Shown piece after piece: positions 38,325 to 48,623 of a stretch of 64,000 bases of DNA. Under the pieces are notes generated by a model, which did no database searches, was not told where the DNA came from, and worked only from the letters and a program-made list of their open reading frames with translations. A program made the position numbers and the translations under genes. Numbering within the stretch: position 1 is the first letter of the stretch; each line of letters begins with the position of its first letter. Origin of the DNA: Bacteroides sp. (GTDB taxonomy: Bacteria; Bacteroidota; Bacteroidia; Bacteroidales; Bacteroidaceae). The stretch is taken from the NCBI GenBank assembly GCA_015060735.1, contig SUXX01000002.1, positions 62,001 through 126,000 of the forward strand, in the 5' to 3' direction.

Positions 38325-39644
38325 TCATGGGATAATAACTCCCATCAAAGCGGTTCCGTCTTCATTAAATTCCCCCATGCGAACCCGAAGCAACCGATTA
38401 TCCAACGAATTGTCATGCGGAAGTTCTACCCGAACATAATTGTCCGTAAATCCATGCATCGGTGTGCCTGCCTTGGATTTCTCCATCAACACAACAGCTT
38501 CCTTCCCGATATGAGAAGCATAGAACGCCCGCGTTTTCTCATCAGATAAGGTCAAGAGCAATTGGCTCCGACGATGCTTTTCTTCGGGCGAAACCACATG
38601 GTCAATCTTCAACGCTTGTGTCCCCGGACGTTCCGAGTAGCTGAACACATGAAGTTGAGTCACATCCAAGCCTTTCAAAAACTCATAGGCTTGATTGAAA
38701 TATTCCTCCGTCTCGCCACGAGTACCCACAATCACATCCACGCCAATGAAAGCATGTGGCATCACTTCTTTTATCTTCCTAATTTTATGAGCAAACAGTT
38801 CTGTATCGTAACGACGACGCATCAGTTTCAACACCTCATTGCATCCACTTTGCAAGGGGATATGAAAATGAGGCATGAAAGCACGCGATTGAGCCACATA
38901 GTCAATGATTTCATCCGTCAGCAAGTTAGGTTCGATGGATGAAATGCGATAGCGTTCAATTCCTTCTACCTCGTCAAGTGCCTTCACTAAATCGAAGAAT
39001 GACTCTCCGGTACTTTTACCAAAATCACCGATGTTCACCCCGGTAATGACTATTTCCTTTCCTCCTTCGGCTGCTGCCTGACGTGCCTGAGCAACCAAAT
39101 CTTCAATCTTTCCGTTACGACTCCGACCACGGGCAAAAGGAATGGTGCAATACGAACAGAAATAATCACATCCATCCTGCACTTTCAAGAAATAGCGGGT
39201 ACGGTCTCCCCGTGAACACGAAGGAGCAAAACTGCGAATGTCTTTAAAAGCACTGGTAATAGCCTCTCCCTGAGGATGTTTTTCCAAGTTACCCAGATAT
39301 TTCATCAACTCACCCTTTTGTTCGGCACCCAGCACCACGTCCACACCTTCGATGGCTGCTACTTGTTCGGGCTTCAACTGAGCATAACATCCCGTCACCA
39401 CCACAAAGGCCCCCGGATGCTGCTTCACCAACCGATGAATCGCCTGCCGGCATTTCTTATCCGCCACCTCCGTCACCGAACAAGTGTTCACGACACAAAT
39501 ATCGGCTTTCTCTCCTTTTCGGACGGTACGAACACCTGCTTCTTTTAAAAGCTTGCCAATAGTGGATGTTTCTGAGAAATTCAGTTTACAACCTAATGTA
39601 TAATAAACAGCCGTTTTATTTTGAAATACAGTAGTATCTATCAT
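38325..39644 (-). CDS. mtaB: tRNA (N(6)-L-threonylcarbamoyladenosine(37)-C(2))-methylthiotransferase MtaB
   Basis: 'YYTLGCKLNFSETSTI', 'DGCDYFCSYCTIPFARGRSRN', 'EIVITGVNIGDFGKS'. Confidence 0.93.
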   Translation of the reverse strand: MIDTTVFQNKTAVYYTLGCKLNFSETSTIGKLLKEAGVRTVRKGEKADICVVNTCSVTEVADKKCRQAIHRLVKQHPGAFVVVTGCYAQLKPEQVAAIEGVDVVLGAEQKGELMKYLGNLEKHPQGEAITSAFKDIRSFAPSCSRGDRTRYFLKVQDGCDYFCSYCTIPFARGRSRNGKIEDLVAQARQAAAEGGKEIVITGVNIGDFGKSTGESFFDLVKALDEVEGIERYRISSIEPNLLTDEIIDYVAQSRAFMPHFHIPLQSGCNEVLKLMRRRYDTELFAHKIRKIKEVMPHAFIGVDVIVGTRGETEEYFNQAYEFLKGLDVTQLHVFSYSERPGTQALKIDHVVSPEEKHRRSQLLLTLSDEKTRAFYASHIGKEAVVLMEKSKAGTPMHGFTDNYVRVELPHDNSLDNRLLRVRMGEFNEDGTALMGVIIP

Positions 39645-39762
39645 ATAAATATTCTCTTTACCGCACAAAGTTAATTATAATTCTCCTTGTATAACATGCC
39701 CATCATACAAAAAAGGGATACTTTCATAAGAAAATATCCCTTTCCGTAGTTTTATAAGTTAC

Positions 39763-41433
39763 TTATCGTGCTTCCTGATAGAGGAATCGCTTGATACTCT
39801 TCTTCGGCGTTTTCTCGAACTCTTCGTGATAAATCTTCACACGGGCAATCTGTTCGTAGGCTGGAAGTTCAGCATTGAGTGCCACACGGTTAGCTTCCAT
39901 CTGTTTGGCTACCGCTTCTTCGGTCAAACCATTGGCGAATGCAAGGTCGTAATCCGGATAAATCAAAGCTACCAACTTACCGTCGACCGCCTGAATGATA
40001 ATACTTTCGTTCACATAAAGCATGTTATTGAGCTTGTCTTCGATTTCTTCTGGGTAAATATTTTGTCCGGAAGGGCCGAGGAGCATATTCTTCGAACGTC
40101 CCTTGATTGTGATATTGCCTTCAGCGTCCATCACACCGAGGTCTCCTGTATGCAACCAGCCATCCGCATCGATGACTTCCTTGGTCGCGTCTTCGTTCTT
40201 ATAATAACCCAACATCACATTGTCGCCACGCGTTACAATCTCACCCGGTATATTCTGTGGATCGCGGCTCAAAATCTGCACCTCCATACGCGGAGCAGGC
40301 TTTCCGCAAGAACCCATCTTGAAGTTAGCCCAATCTTCGTAGCTGACGATAGGGGCACATTCCGTCATACCATAACCCACGGTATACGGGAAATGGATGC
40401 TACGCAAGAAGGCTTCAATTTCTTGATTGAATGCAGCACCACCTACAATGATTTGGTAGAATTCGCCACCGAAAGCATTCATCAGTTGTTCGCGTACTTT
40501 TGCCTTGATTTTGTCGTTTACCAAAGGTACACGCATCAGGAATCTCATGGTTGGAGTCTCCAACTTAGGCAAAACATTCTTCTTGATAATCTTTTCGATA
40601 ATCAGAGGAACAGCGATGACAAGCTTCGGCTTCACATCGGCAAACGCCTGAAGGATAATCTTCGGGCTCGGCATGCGAGTAAGGAAGTAGATGTGGCAAC
40701 CATAGCAGAATTCGTAAAGGAATTCGAAAGCCAAGCCATACATGTGTGCCATAGGGAGCATAGATACAATGCAATCGCCGGCCTTCAAGCACTTGCCAAG
40801 CTTTTCATAACCGAACTGGACATTCGACCATAGAGCCTTAGCCGGAAGCATTACACCTTTCGAGAAGCTGGTTGTACCCGATGTATAGTTCAGCACAAGC
40901 AGTTCGTCGGCACCATCCTTATAATAGGAAACATGTTCCTTGCGGAAGTTTTTCGGGAATTTCTTGCCAAACAACGCATTGAGGTTCTCACGGGCATAAG
41001 TGAGCTTTTCACTACGCGACACAAGGAGACTCAAATCGTTCACAAGGATGACCCCATCAAGGTTCGGCATGGCACTTTCGTCCAGGTTTTCCCAAACAAC
41101 ATCGCCCACAAACAAGAGTTTCGCCTCCGAATGATTCACGATGTTATGAACCTGATCGGCCTTAAACTCATGAAGAATAGGCACAATAACTGCCCCGTAT
41201 GTTACGGTTGCAAGGAAAGTTACCCCCCAATTCGACATATTACGACCACACACGGCAATCTTGTCGCCTGGTTTTACACCACTTTCTTCAAAAATGATAT
41301 GCAGTTTCTCTATTTTACGTGCTACATCCTTGTATTGCAAGGTTACTCCTTTGTAGTCGGTCAAAGCATCTAAATCCCAATTCTTCTTGATGCTTTTTTC
41401 AATTAAAGCAATGAAACTCTTTTCGTTGTCCAT
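39763..41433 (-). CDS. AMP-binding protein / long-chain acyl-CoA ligase
   Basis: 'LVLNYTSGTTSFSKGVMLP', 'VGYGMTECAPIVSYED', 'GWLHTGDLGVMDAEGNITIKGRSKNMLLG'. Confidence 0.93.
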   Translation of the reverse strand: MDNEKSFIALIEKSIKKNWDLDALTDYKGVTLQYKDVARKIEKLHIIFEESGVKPGDKIAVCGRNMSNWGVTFLATVTYGAVIVPILHEFKADQVHNIVNHSEAKLLFVGDVVWENLDESAMPNLDGVILVNDLSLLVSRSEKLTYARENLNALFGKKFPKNFRKEHVSYYKDGADELLVLNYTSGTTSFSKGVMLPAKALWSNVQFGYEKLGKCLKAGDCIVSMLPMAHMYGLAFEFLYEFCYGCHIYFLTRMPSPKIILQAFADVKPKLVIAVPLIIEKIIKKNVLPKLETPTMRFLMRVPLVNDKIKAKVREQLMNAFGGEFYQIIVGGAAFNQEIEAFLRSIHFPYTVGYGMTECAPIVSYEDWANFKMGSCGKPAPRMEVQILSRDPQNIPGEIVTRGDNVMLGYYKNEDATKEVIDADGWLHTGDLGVMDAEGNITIKGRSKNMLLGPSGQNIYPEEIEDKLNNMLYVNESIIIQAVDGKLVALIYPDYDLAFANGLTEEAVAKQMEANRVALNAELPAYEQIARVKIYHEEFEKTPKKSIKRFLYQEAR

Positions 41434-41589
41434 AAATTATCTGATACTGACAGTTGCACAATTCTTAAAATTTTGTGCAAAGATAAGGTTTATTTATCAC
41501 ACAACAAAACAAAACGCACACAAACATTGATTTTGTGCATTATTCGTTTCAGCAACTTGACTATTTTCCGTCTGGTAACGACATAAAAA

Positions 41590-41614
41590 AAGTCCGATTC
41601 ATTGAATCGGACTT
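41590..41614. terminator. hairpin aagtccgattc-N3-gaatcggactt
   Basis: perfect 11-bp stem downstream of rplI. Confidence 0.8.
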
Positions 41615-41634
41615 CCATTTATTTTCAGCTAATA

Positions 41635-42081
41635 TTATTCAGCTTCAGCAACTACTTCGAACGGAATTTCTACAGAAACTTCCTTGTGAAGCTTCACTGT
41701 TGCAGTATAGTTACCAACTTCCTTCACGCCCTTAACAACGATAATCTTACGATCGATGTTGTGACCCAACTTAGCCAATTCTTCAGCGATTTGGATGTTG
41801 CTTACTGAACCGAAGATAGTACCAGTAGCACTTACCTTAGTAGCAATAGTCAAAGAAACTTCCTTCAACTGTTCTGCAATAGCTTCAGCATCCTTCTTAA
41901 TCTTTTCCAATTTGTGAGCACGTTGCTTCAATTCTTCAGCCAACATTTTCTTTGCAGCCGGAGAAGCGATAACAGCTTTACCAGTCGGAATAAGATAGTT
42001 ACGGCCGTAACCAGACTTTACAGTTACAATATCATTCTTGTAGCCCAAGTTAACTACGTCTTCTTTCAAAATAATTTCCAT
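41635..42081 (-). CDS. rplI: 50S ribosomal protein L9
   Basis: '[32 protein letters not shown]'. Confidence 0.98.
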   Translation of the reverse strand: MEIILKEDVVNLGYKNDIVTVKSGYGRNYLIPTGKAVIASPAAKKMLAEELKQRAHKLEKIKKDAEAIAEQLKEVSLTIATKVSATGTIFGSVSNIQIAEELAKLGHNIDRKIIVVKGVKEVGNYTATVKLHKEVSVEIPFEVVAEAE

Positions 42082-42088
42082 ACTTATT

Positions 42089-42095
42089 CCTCCTT
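42089..42095 (-). promoter_or_regulatory. Shine-Dalgarno AAGGAGG of rplI
   Basis: AAGGAGG-N7-ATG on minus strand. Confidence 0.85.
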
Positions 42096-42096
42096 A

Positions 42097-42366
42097 TTAT
42101 TTCATCATGTCAGTTACAAATGGAAGCAATGCCAAATGACGAGCTCTCTTTACAGCTTGTGCAATACGGCGTTGGAACTTCAAAGAAGTACCAGTAATAC
42201 GGCGAGGAAGGATCTTACCTTGTTCGTTCAAGAACTTCTTCAAGAATTCAGGATCCTTATAGTCGATATACTTGATACCGCTCTTCTTGAAACGGCAGTA
42301 TTTCTTCTTCTTAACATCTACTGATGGAGGTGTTAAATATCTGATTTCTGATTGTTGCTGTGCCAT
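42097..42366 (-). CDS. rpsR: 30S ribosomal protein S18
   Basis: '[61 protein letters not shown]'. Confidence 0.98.
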   Translation of the reverse strand: MAQQQSEIRYLTPPSVDVKKKKYCRFKKSGIKYIDYKDPEFLKKFLNEQGKILPRRITGTSLKFQRRIAQAVKRARHLALLPFVTDMMK

Positions 42367-42368
42367 AA

Positions 42369-42713
42369 TTAGTCCTCCTTCTTTGTTGATTTAACATTTC
42401 TTCTCTTAGCAGCGTATTCTGCAGCATACTTGTCCAACTTAGTTGTCAAATAGCGAAGAATGCGTTCGTCACGACGATAGTTAAGCTCCAATTTCTGGAT
42501 TACTGTCGGTTCTGCCTTAAACTCAATCAGCTGATAAAAACCAGTTGACTTCTTTTCGATAGGGTAAGCCAATTTCTTCAAACCCCAGTTTTCTTCATTG
42601 ATAATCTCAGCACCTTCAGCAGCGAGAATACCTTTGAATTTTTCTACCGCTTCCTTCATCTGAACATCAGACAAAACGGGAGTCAAAATGAAAACGGTTT
42701 CGTATTGATTCAT
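42369..42713 (-). CDS. rpsF: 30S ribosomal protein S6
   Basis: '[30 protein letters not shown]'. Confidence 0.98.
   Translation of the reverse strand: MNQYETVFILTPVLSDVQMKEAVEKFKGILAAEGAEIINEENWGLKKLAYPIEKKSTGFYQLIEFKAEPTVIQKLELNYRRDERILRYLTTKLDKYAAEYAAKRRNVKSTKKED
42374..42380 (-). promoter_or_regulatory. Shine-Dalgarno AAGGAGG of rpsR, embedded in last codons of rpsF
   Basis: AAGGAGG-N7-ATG on minus strand. Confidence 0.8.
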
Positions 42714-42923
42714 ACTTTTGTTAATTAAATGATTAAATAATTTTTCAAATGCGACTGCAAAAGTACTACTTTTTCTTTAAACCACAAAGTTTTGGCATCT
42801 TTTATTCATAAAAATACGTTCAAAAACAAGTTTGACGTTTTTTTTAGCTTTTTTTTGATTACTCAATTTGCATTTATTCGAAGAGGAATCGTAACTTTGC
42901 GAAGTTGTTTAAACAATAATTAT

Positions 42924-43370
42924 ATGACAGAACAATTCAAACTTGACATACAGCTAATTTTTGCTATATTAAACGGTAAGGTTTCTACAGCCATCAACCG
43001 AAAATTAACACGTAACTTCCGCCAAAACGGAATTGAAATTTCTCCTGAGCAATGGACAATCCTTCTTTCGCTATGGGAAAAAGATGGCGTAACGCAACAG
43101 GATTTATGCAATGCGACTTTCAAGGACAAACCCAGCATGACCCGTTTAATAGACAATATGGAACGGCAACACCTCGTAGTCCGAATTTCGGACAAACGAG
43201 ATAGACGTATCAACCTTATCCACCTGACCAAGACCGGCCGGGAACTAGAAGACAAAGCTTTCATCATTGCCAATAAAACAATGAAAGAAGCACTGGAAGG
43301 AGTCCCCTTGGAAGATTTAAAAATAGGCCAAGAAGTACTGAGGAAAATATTCACGAACACAAAAGACTAA
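42924..43370 (+). CDS. MarR family transcriptional regulator
   Basis: 'ISPEQWTILLSLWEKDGVTQQDLCNATFKDKPSMTRLIDNMERQHLVVRISDKRDRRINLIHLTKTGREL'. Confidence 0.93.
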   Translation: MTEQFKLDIQLIFAILNGKVSTAINRKLTRNFRQNGIEISPEQWTILLSLWEKDGVTQQDLCNATFKDKPSMTRLIDNMERQHLVVRISDKRDRRINLIHLTKTGRELEDKAFIIANKTMKEALEGVPLEDLKIGQEVLRKIFTNTKD

Positions 43371-43478
43371 AGTTTTTCCAAAATTTCATGTTTTTTTCCT
43401 CAAATAATTTCCTTGATAACAGAATTATGCTTTAATTTGTACACTAGAATATAATAATCAATTAAATAAAACATACAC

Positions 43479-43661
43479 ATGAAAAGCTTATTGAAAAATT
43501 TAGGTCTGCTCCTGATTATTATCGCAGCAGTCATTTTAATTGCTATCTTCTTTACAGGTAGTGCAGCTATCAATGACAACTCTGTTTTGGGTGGAACAAT
43601 TCTCCTCATGGTTGTAGGTCTTATTCTCCACATTGTATTGAATAAGAAGTTCGACGAATAA
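43479..43661 (+). CDS. small two-TM membrane protein
   Basis: 60 aa: MKSLLKNLGLLLIIIAAVILIAIFFTGSAAINDNSVLGGTILLMVVGLILHIVLNKKFDE. Confidence 0.75.
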   Translation: MKSLLKNLGLLLIIIAAVILIAIFFTGSAAINDNSVLGGTILLMVVGLILHIVLNKKFDE

Positions 43662-43679
43662 TCAAAACTTGTTGAATAA

Positions 43680-43720
43680 GCATAAAAAAGCCCGAATTAA
43701 ATATTCGGGCTTTTTTATGC
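43680..43720. terminator. bidirectional hairpin gcataaaaaagcccgaa/ttcgggcttttttatgc
   Basis: 17-bp perfect stem. Confidence 0.9.
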
Positions 43721-44428
43721 TTATTCAACTTCTGGAGTTATCAACTTATATCCCTTTCCATGGATATTGATGATTTCGATAGAATCATCTTCTTTCAAAT
43801 GTTTACGCAGTTTGGTAATATACACATCCATACTACGGGCATTGAAATAGTTATCGTCAATCCAAATTGTCTTCAATGCAAAATCACGCTGAAGAATTTC
43901 ATTGGCATGAGCACACAACAAACCTAACAGCTCCGACTCTTTCGTAGTCAATTTAGTCTGCTTGTCGTCAATAGACAAAATCTGCTTCTGTGTATCAAAT
44001 GTAAAACGACCGATTTTATACAAGCTTGTATCCTTATTACGCTTTCCACGAACACGACGTAAAATCGCTTCGATACGGAAAGTAAGTTCTTCCATACTGA
44101 ATGGCTTGGTAATATAGTCGTCCGCACCAATCTTAAATCCTTCCAAAATATCTTCCTTCAGCGTCTTTGCCGTCAAGAAAATAATCGGAATTTGAGCATT
44201 GGCTTGACGAATTTCCTGTGCCAAAGTGAAACCATCCTTTTTAGGCATCATCACATCCAGCACACATAAATCATATTTGTTCTTCAAGAAAGCCTTATAA
44301 CCAGCTTCCCCGTCCGGGCAAAGTTCAGCAGAATAACCCTTTGCCTGCAAATATTCTCTCAAAAGCATGCCAAGATTCTCATCATCTTCGCACAACAGAA
44401 TACGCAATTTTTCGTCCATATTATTCAT
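43721..44428 (-). CDS. rprY: OmpR-type response regulator (RprY-like)
   Basis: receiver 'LCVLDVMMPKKDGFTLAQEIR', winged-helix C-terminus; overlaps histidine kinase gene. Confidence 0.85.
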   Translation of the reverse strand: MNNMDEKLRILLCEDDENLGMLLREYLQAKGYSAELCPDGEAGYKAFLKNKYDLCVLDVMMPKKDGFTLAQEIRQANAQIPIIFLTAKTLKEDILEGFKIGADDYITKPFSMEELTFRIEAILRRVRGKRNKDTSLYKIGRFTFDTQKQILSIDDKQTKLTTKESELLGLLCAHANEILQRDFALKTIWIDDNYFNARSMDVYITKLRKHLKEDDSIEIINIHGKGYKLITPEVE

Positions 44429-45974
44429 TTTTTAATATTGGTAATACTATTATAAATTTTGTTCCCACATTCAGTTCACTCTCAGCACGAATTACGCCCT
44501 TGTGATCCTGAATGATTTTCTTCACATACGCCAACCCTAAGCCAAAGCCTTTTACATCATGCAGATTGCCTGTATGAACCCGATAGAACTTATCAAAAAT
44601 CTTCTTCAGGTTTTCTTTCTTTATCCCTATCCCATTATCTTGTATAGAGATATGCAACTTACCTGATTCATTCCATGTCCGAACATTCAACCGTAATTCT
44701 CCATCCGGTTTCTTATACTTCACCGCATTGTCCAACAAATTAAATATCACATTGGTAAAATGCATCTCATCGACGAAAATCCACGGACATTCTGCATCCA
44801 ATTCAGATGTTATCAGTCCATTATATTTTTCAACCTTCAACGCAAATGTATTCACTACTCCCGTAATCAGCTCGTTGGCATTAACATCCTTCATCTTAAG
44901 CGTTGCTTTCTGACGTTCAAACATCGACATCTGCAAGACTTTTTCCACTTGGAAACGCAAACGCTTCGTTTCATCATTGATGACTCCCGAAATATGCTGG
45001 AACATAGCCGGGGATTTTCCCACTGCAGGGTCTTGCAACATCTGTGCGGCCAATGAAATCGTGGATATCGGCGTCTTAAACTCATGCGTCATATTATTAA
45101 TGAAGTCATTCTTTATCTCCGTCAGTTTCTTTTGACGGAAAATGATGTAAATCGTAAAGATAAACGTCACCAACAACACAAAAGTGAAGATTACCGACGG
45201 AATCATAAAACGAACCGAGCTGAAGATATAGCTATCCATCGTAGGGAAATGAACATTCACAATCCCCATACGAGAAGGCGGGTCGTTCTTAAACAGAATA
45301 CGTGAATACAGATTCTCGCTACCATCCGGAGTATAATCCGGGCAGTGATATACCTGCACCCCCTCACGGTCGGTCACTGTAAAATGATAAGGTATATCAA
45401 TTCCGTTATTCAACAATTCTGCTTTCAGAAAAGCGTCCAACTGCTTAAAGTTCACACGCTTATTCAACGGCTTATCGCTAGCTGTATACAAAATGTTATA
45501 GATCACTTCATCCAACAATGCACGCTGGTATATATATCTATCTTTTAAGATTTCCTGCAATGCCTTCGATGTCTGCGGAATATTCTTACCCGTCGAAATA
45601 ATCGTTCTTGGGAAATTGCTCCGCACTTCCATCTTCCACTCAAAGCCATTCAATCCATTGGAAGAAGACACATAATAATGTTCCGTATGTTCTACAATCT
45701 CTTCTTCCGTAACATGTGCTACCGAAGACTTTTCTTGCTCTTTTGAAAGACGTGCTGCTTTCTCCGTTGCTGCCGCATCTTCTTCCAGATACTTTCTTGT
45801 TTCAGCAAGTTCGATGTTTCGACATGCCTGTTCAAGACTTCTGCGTGCCGATTCTTCAAACTGCTCCCGACGCATCTTTACCATTTCTTCAATGTAACTT
45901 ACCTGTAAATAGATAAGACTAAGAAATGACAATCCCATTACAACTCCCAATATCCAAATAGTAGACTTTTTCAT
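44421..45974 (-). CDS. rprX: sensor histidine kinase (RprX-like)
   Basis: 'FINNMTHEFKTPISTISLAAQML', 'DNAVKYKKPDGEL', 'GFGLGLAYVKKIIQDHKG'. Confidence 0.85.
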   Translation of the reverse strand: MKKSTIWILGVVMGLSFLSLIYLQVSYIEEMVKMRREQFEESARRSLEQACRNIELAETRKYLEEDAAATEKAARLSKEQEKSSVAHVTEEEIVEHTEHYYVSSSNGLNGFEWKMEVRSNFPRTIISTGKNIPQTSKALQEILKDRYIYQRALLDEVIYNILYTASDKPLNKRVNFKQLDAFLKAELLNNGIDIPYHFTVTDREGVQVYHCPDYTPDGSENLYSRILFKNDPPSRMGIVNVHFPTMDSYIFSSVRFMIPSVIFTFVLLVTFIFTIYIIFRQKKLTEIKNDFINNMTHEFKTPISTISLAAQMLQDPAVGKSPAMFQHISGVINDETKRLRFQVEKVLQMSMFERQKATLKMKDVNANELITGVVNTFALKVEKYNGLITSELDAECPWIFVDEMHFTNVIFNLLDNAVKYKKPDGELRLNVRTWNESGKLHISIQDNGIGIKKENLKKIFDKFYRVHTGNLHDVKGFGLGLAYVKKIIQDHKGVIRAESELNVGTKFIIVLPILKNE

Positions 45975-46235
45975 GCCGACAAATTTAATGGCGATTTACT
46001 TTTCTACATAGTCCATTAACCTTATTTAAAAGGGAATTTCTTATTATTAACCCAAATTTCCTTTTTAAGTATCATTTTCATAACTATAACAAAAGAAAAG
46101 CCTTTTGGTTTTACAAAAATAATAAAAAATTAAAAAGCAATCTCTTTAAAAGAATAAAATAATTAAGATTTAATAAATAAAAAACGCCCGTTTTTAACTA
46201 AACGGACGTTTTTTATTTATTATTTTAAAAAGTTA

Positions 46236-48392
46236 TCAATCTTCAGCTTGAGAAGCTTCGAATTCCTTAATCAACTTATCCTGTACATCACCAGGAACGA
46301 GTTCGTAGCTAGCAAACTTCATAATGAACGAAGCACGGCCACCGGTCAATGAACTGAGGGATGTAGAATAGTTGGACATTTCCTTCAAAGGAACCTTAGC
46401 TACCAACTTTTCGTAACCACTTTCACTACTCATACCCATAATCATACCACGACGACCTTGAAGGTCACTCATCACGTCACCCATCTTGTCGCTCGGCACG
46501 AACACTTCCACGTCATAAATCGGTTCCAGGATCTTCGGACCTGCATTCTTGAACGCTTCGCTGAATGCATTACGACCTGCCAACATGAACGAGATTTCAT
46601 TAGAATCTACGGGGTGCATCTTACCATCGTAAACAATCACACGAACATCACGAGCATACGAACCTGTCAACGGACCTTGTTCCATACGGCTCATAATACC
46701 CTTCAAGATAGCCGGCATGAAACGAGTATCGATAGCACCACCAACCACACTGTTGATGAATACCAACTTACCGCCCCATTCCAATGGAATTTCTTCCTGG
46801 CCCTTTACATTCATCTTGAATTCCTGACCATTGAACTTATAAGTATCCGGCATCGGCATACCTTCATAATATGGTTCCACAATCAAATGAACTTCACCGA
46901 ACTGACCGGCACCACCCGATTGCTTCTTGTGACGATAGTCTGCACGAGCAGCCTTAGTGATTGTTTCGCGATAAGGAATCTTCGGTTCACCGTAAGTAAT
47001 TTGAAGCTTTTCATTGTTTTCCAATCTCCACTTCAATGTACGAAGGTGGAATTCACCCTGACCATAAACGATTGTTTGCTTCAATTCCTTGCTTTGTTCT
47101 ACCACCCATGTCGGATCTTCTTCACGCATACGGTTAAGAATAGCCATCATCTTTTCTACATCGGCTTCGTTCACCGGCTTGATAGCACGTGAATACTTCG
47201 GATTAGGATACTTAATGAAGTTGAAACGGTTTTCAGAATCCTTACCATTCAATGTATTACCCGTCTTAACGTCTTTCAATTTCACGGTACAACCAATATC
47301 ACCTGCACGGAGTTCTTCTACCGGAATACGGTTAGCACCTGCACAAACGAACAACTGAGCCATACGTTCCTTTGAACCACGGTCTGCATTAGTCAAATCA
47401 TCACCTTCGTGTACCTTACCACTCATCACCTTGAAGTACTGGACGCCACCAATATGCGGTTCAACTGCAGTCTTGAAGAAGAACAAAGAAGTAGGACCGT
47501 CTGCATTCGGAACAACCACTTCACCACGAGTATTGTGTACTGGAGGCATTTCATCAACGAAAGGAACTACGTTACCCAAGAATTCCATCAAACGACGAAC
47601 ACCCATATCCTTACCTGCACAAACACAGAATACCGGGAACATACCACGTGCAGCCAAGCCCTTGCGGATACCTTCACGCATTTCGTCTTCAGTCAACGAT
47701 TCTGTTTCGAAGAACTTTTCCATCAAAGTTTCATCGTGTTCAGCAGCAGCTTCCACCAATGCTTTGTGCATTTCCATTGCCTTGTCCATTTCAGAAGCCG
47801 GGATTTCTTCGATAGTCGGAGCACCACCTTCAGGACCCCAAGAATACTTCTTCATCAACAATACGTCAATAATTTCATGGAAATTCGGACCTGTTTCAAG
47901 CGGATATTGCACAGGAACTACTTTTGAGCCATAAATAGTCTGGAGTTGTTCCAATACATTGTCATAGTCACATTTTTCATGGTCAAGTTGGTTTACCAAG
48001 AAGATAACCGGCTTACCCAACTTTTCAGTGTAGCGGAAGTGGTTCTGTGTACCTACTTCGGGACCATACTGACCATTCAACAAGAGGATAGCTGTATCGG
48101 TTACGTTCAAAGCAGTCATGGCTGCACCTACGAAGTCGTCACTACCCGGACAGTCAATGATATTCAACTTCTTGTTATTCCATTCTACATGATAAACGGT
48201 AGAAAAAACAGAATAACCATATTCTTGTTCTACTGGGAAATAGTCACTCACTGTGTTCTTGGCAGTAATTCTACCACGACGTTTTATGATACCACTCTCA
48301 AAGAGCAACGCTTCAGTGAGGGTGGTCTTACCTGATCCATCATTGCCTAAAAGTGCAATGTTCTTGATTTCGTTTGTTTGATATACTTTCAT
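46236..48392 (-). CDS. elongation factor G-like protein (EF-G2 type)
   Basis: EF-G domain order; P-loop GNDGSGKTT, switch II DCPGSDDF, 'NQLDHEKCD'. Confidence 0.93.
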   Translation of the reverse strand: MKVYQTNEIKNIALLGNDGSGKTTLTEALLFESGIIKRRGRITAKNTVSDYFPVEQEYGYSVFSTVYHVEWNNKKLNIIDCPGSDDFVGAAMTALNVTDTAILLLNGQYGPEVGTQNHFRYTEKLGKPVIFLVNQLDHEKCDYDNVLEQLQTIYGSKVVPVQYPLETGPNFHEIIDVLLMKKYSWGPEGGAPTIEEIPASEMDKAMEMHKALVEAAAEHDETLMEKFFETESLTEDEMREGIRKGLAARGMFPVFCVCAGKDMGVRRLMEFLGNVVPFVDEMPPVHNTRGEVVVPNADGPTSLFFFKTAVEPHIGGVQYFKVMSGKVHEGDDLTNADRGSKERMAQLFVCAGANRIPVEELRAGDIGCTVKLKDVKTGNTLNGKDSENRFNFIKYPNPKYSRAIKPVNEADVEKMMAILNRMREEDPTWVVEQSKELKQTIVYGQGEFHLRTLKWRLENNEKLQITYGEPKIPYRETITKAARADYRHKKQSGGAGQFGEVHLIVEPYYEGMPMPDTYKFNGQEFKMNVKGQEEIPLEWGGKLVFINSVVGGAIDTRFMPAILKGIMSRMEQGPLTGSYARDVRVIVYDGKMHPVDSNEISFMLAGRNAFSEAFKNAGPKILEPIYDVEVFVPSDKMGDVMSDLQGRRGMIMGMSSESGYEKLVAKVPLKEMSNYSTSLSSLTGGRASFIMKFASYELVPGDVQDKLIKEFEASQAED

Positions 48393-48623
48393 GATATCTA
48401 AGATTTAAAGATTATACAATAAAAAGGTGTGTTTCTCATACCTTCTAAAAAACAGGCCGCAAAATAGAAAATAAAGACTGAAAAAGCAACTTCATGCGAT
48501 GTGTTACTAAACTATGTTTTGCAACACAAAGCCTAAATTAGGCTACATTAATTGGTAAGGAACTGATAAACATAAGGTATTTTAAAGAAATTCATGTATC
48601 TTCGCAATCTAAACATAACAATT

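Noticed and set aside
37282-40833. Long antisense ORFs (37282..38268, 39826..40833)
   Set aside because: Shadow ORFs opposite GT2 and acyl-CoA ligase.
46458-47934. Several long plus-strand ORFs opposite EF-G2
   Set aside because: Shadow ORFs over a highly conserved gene.
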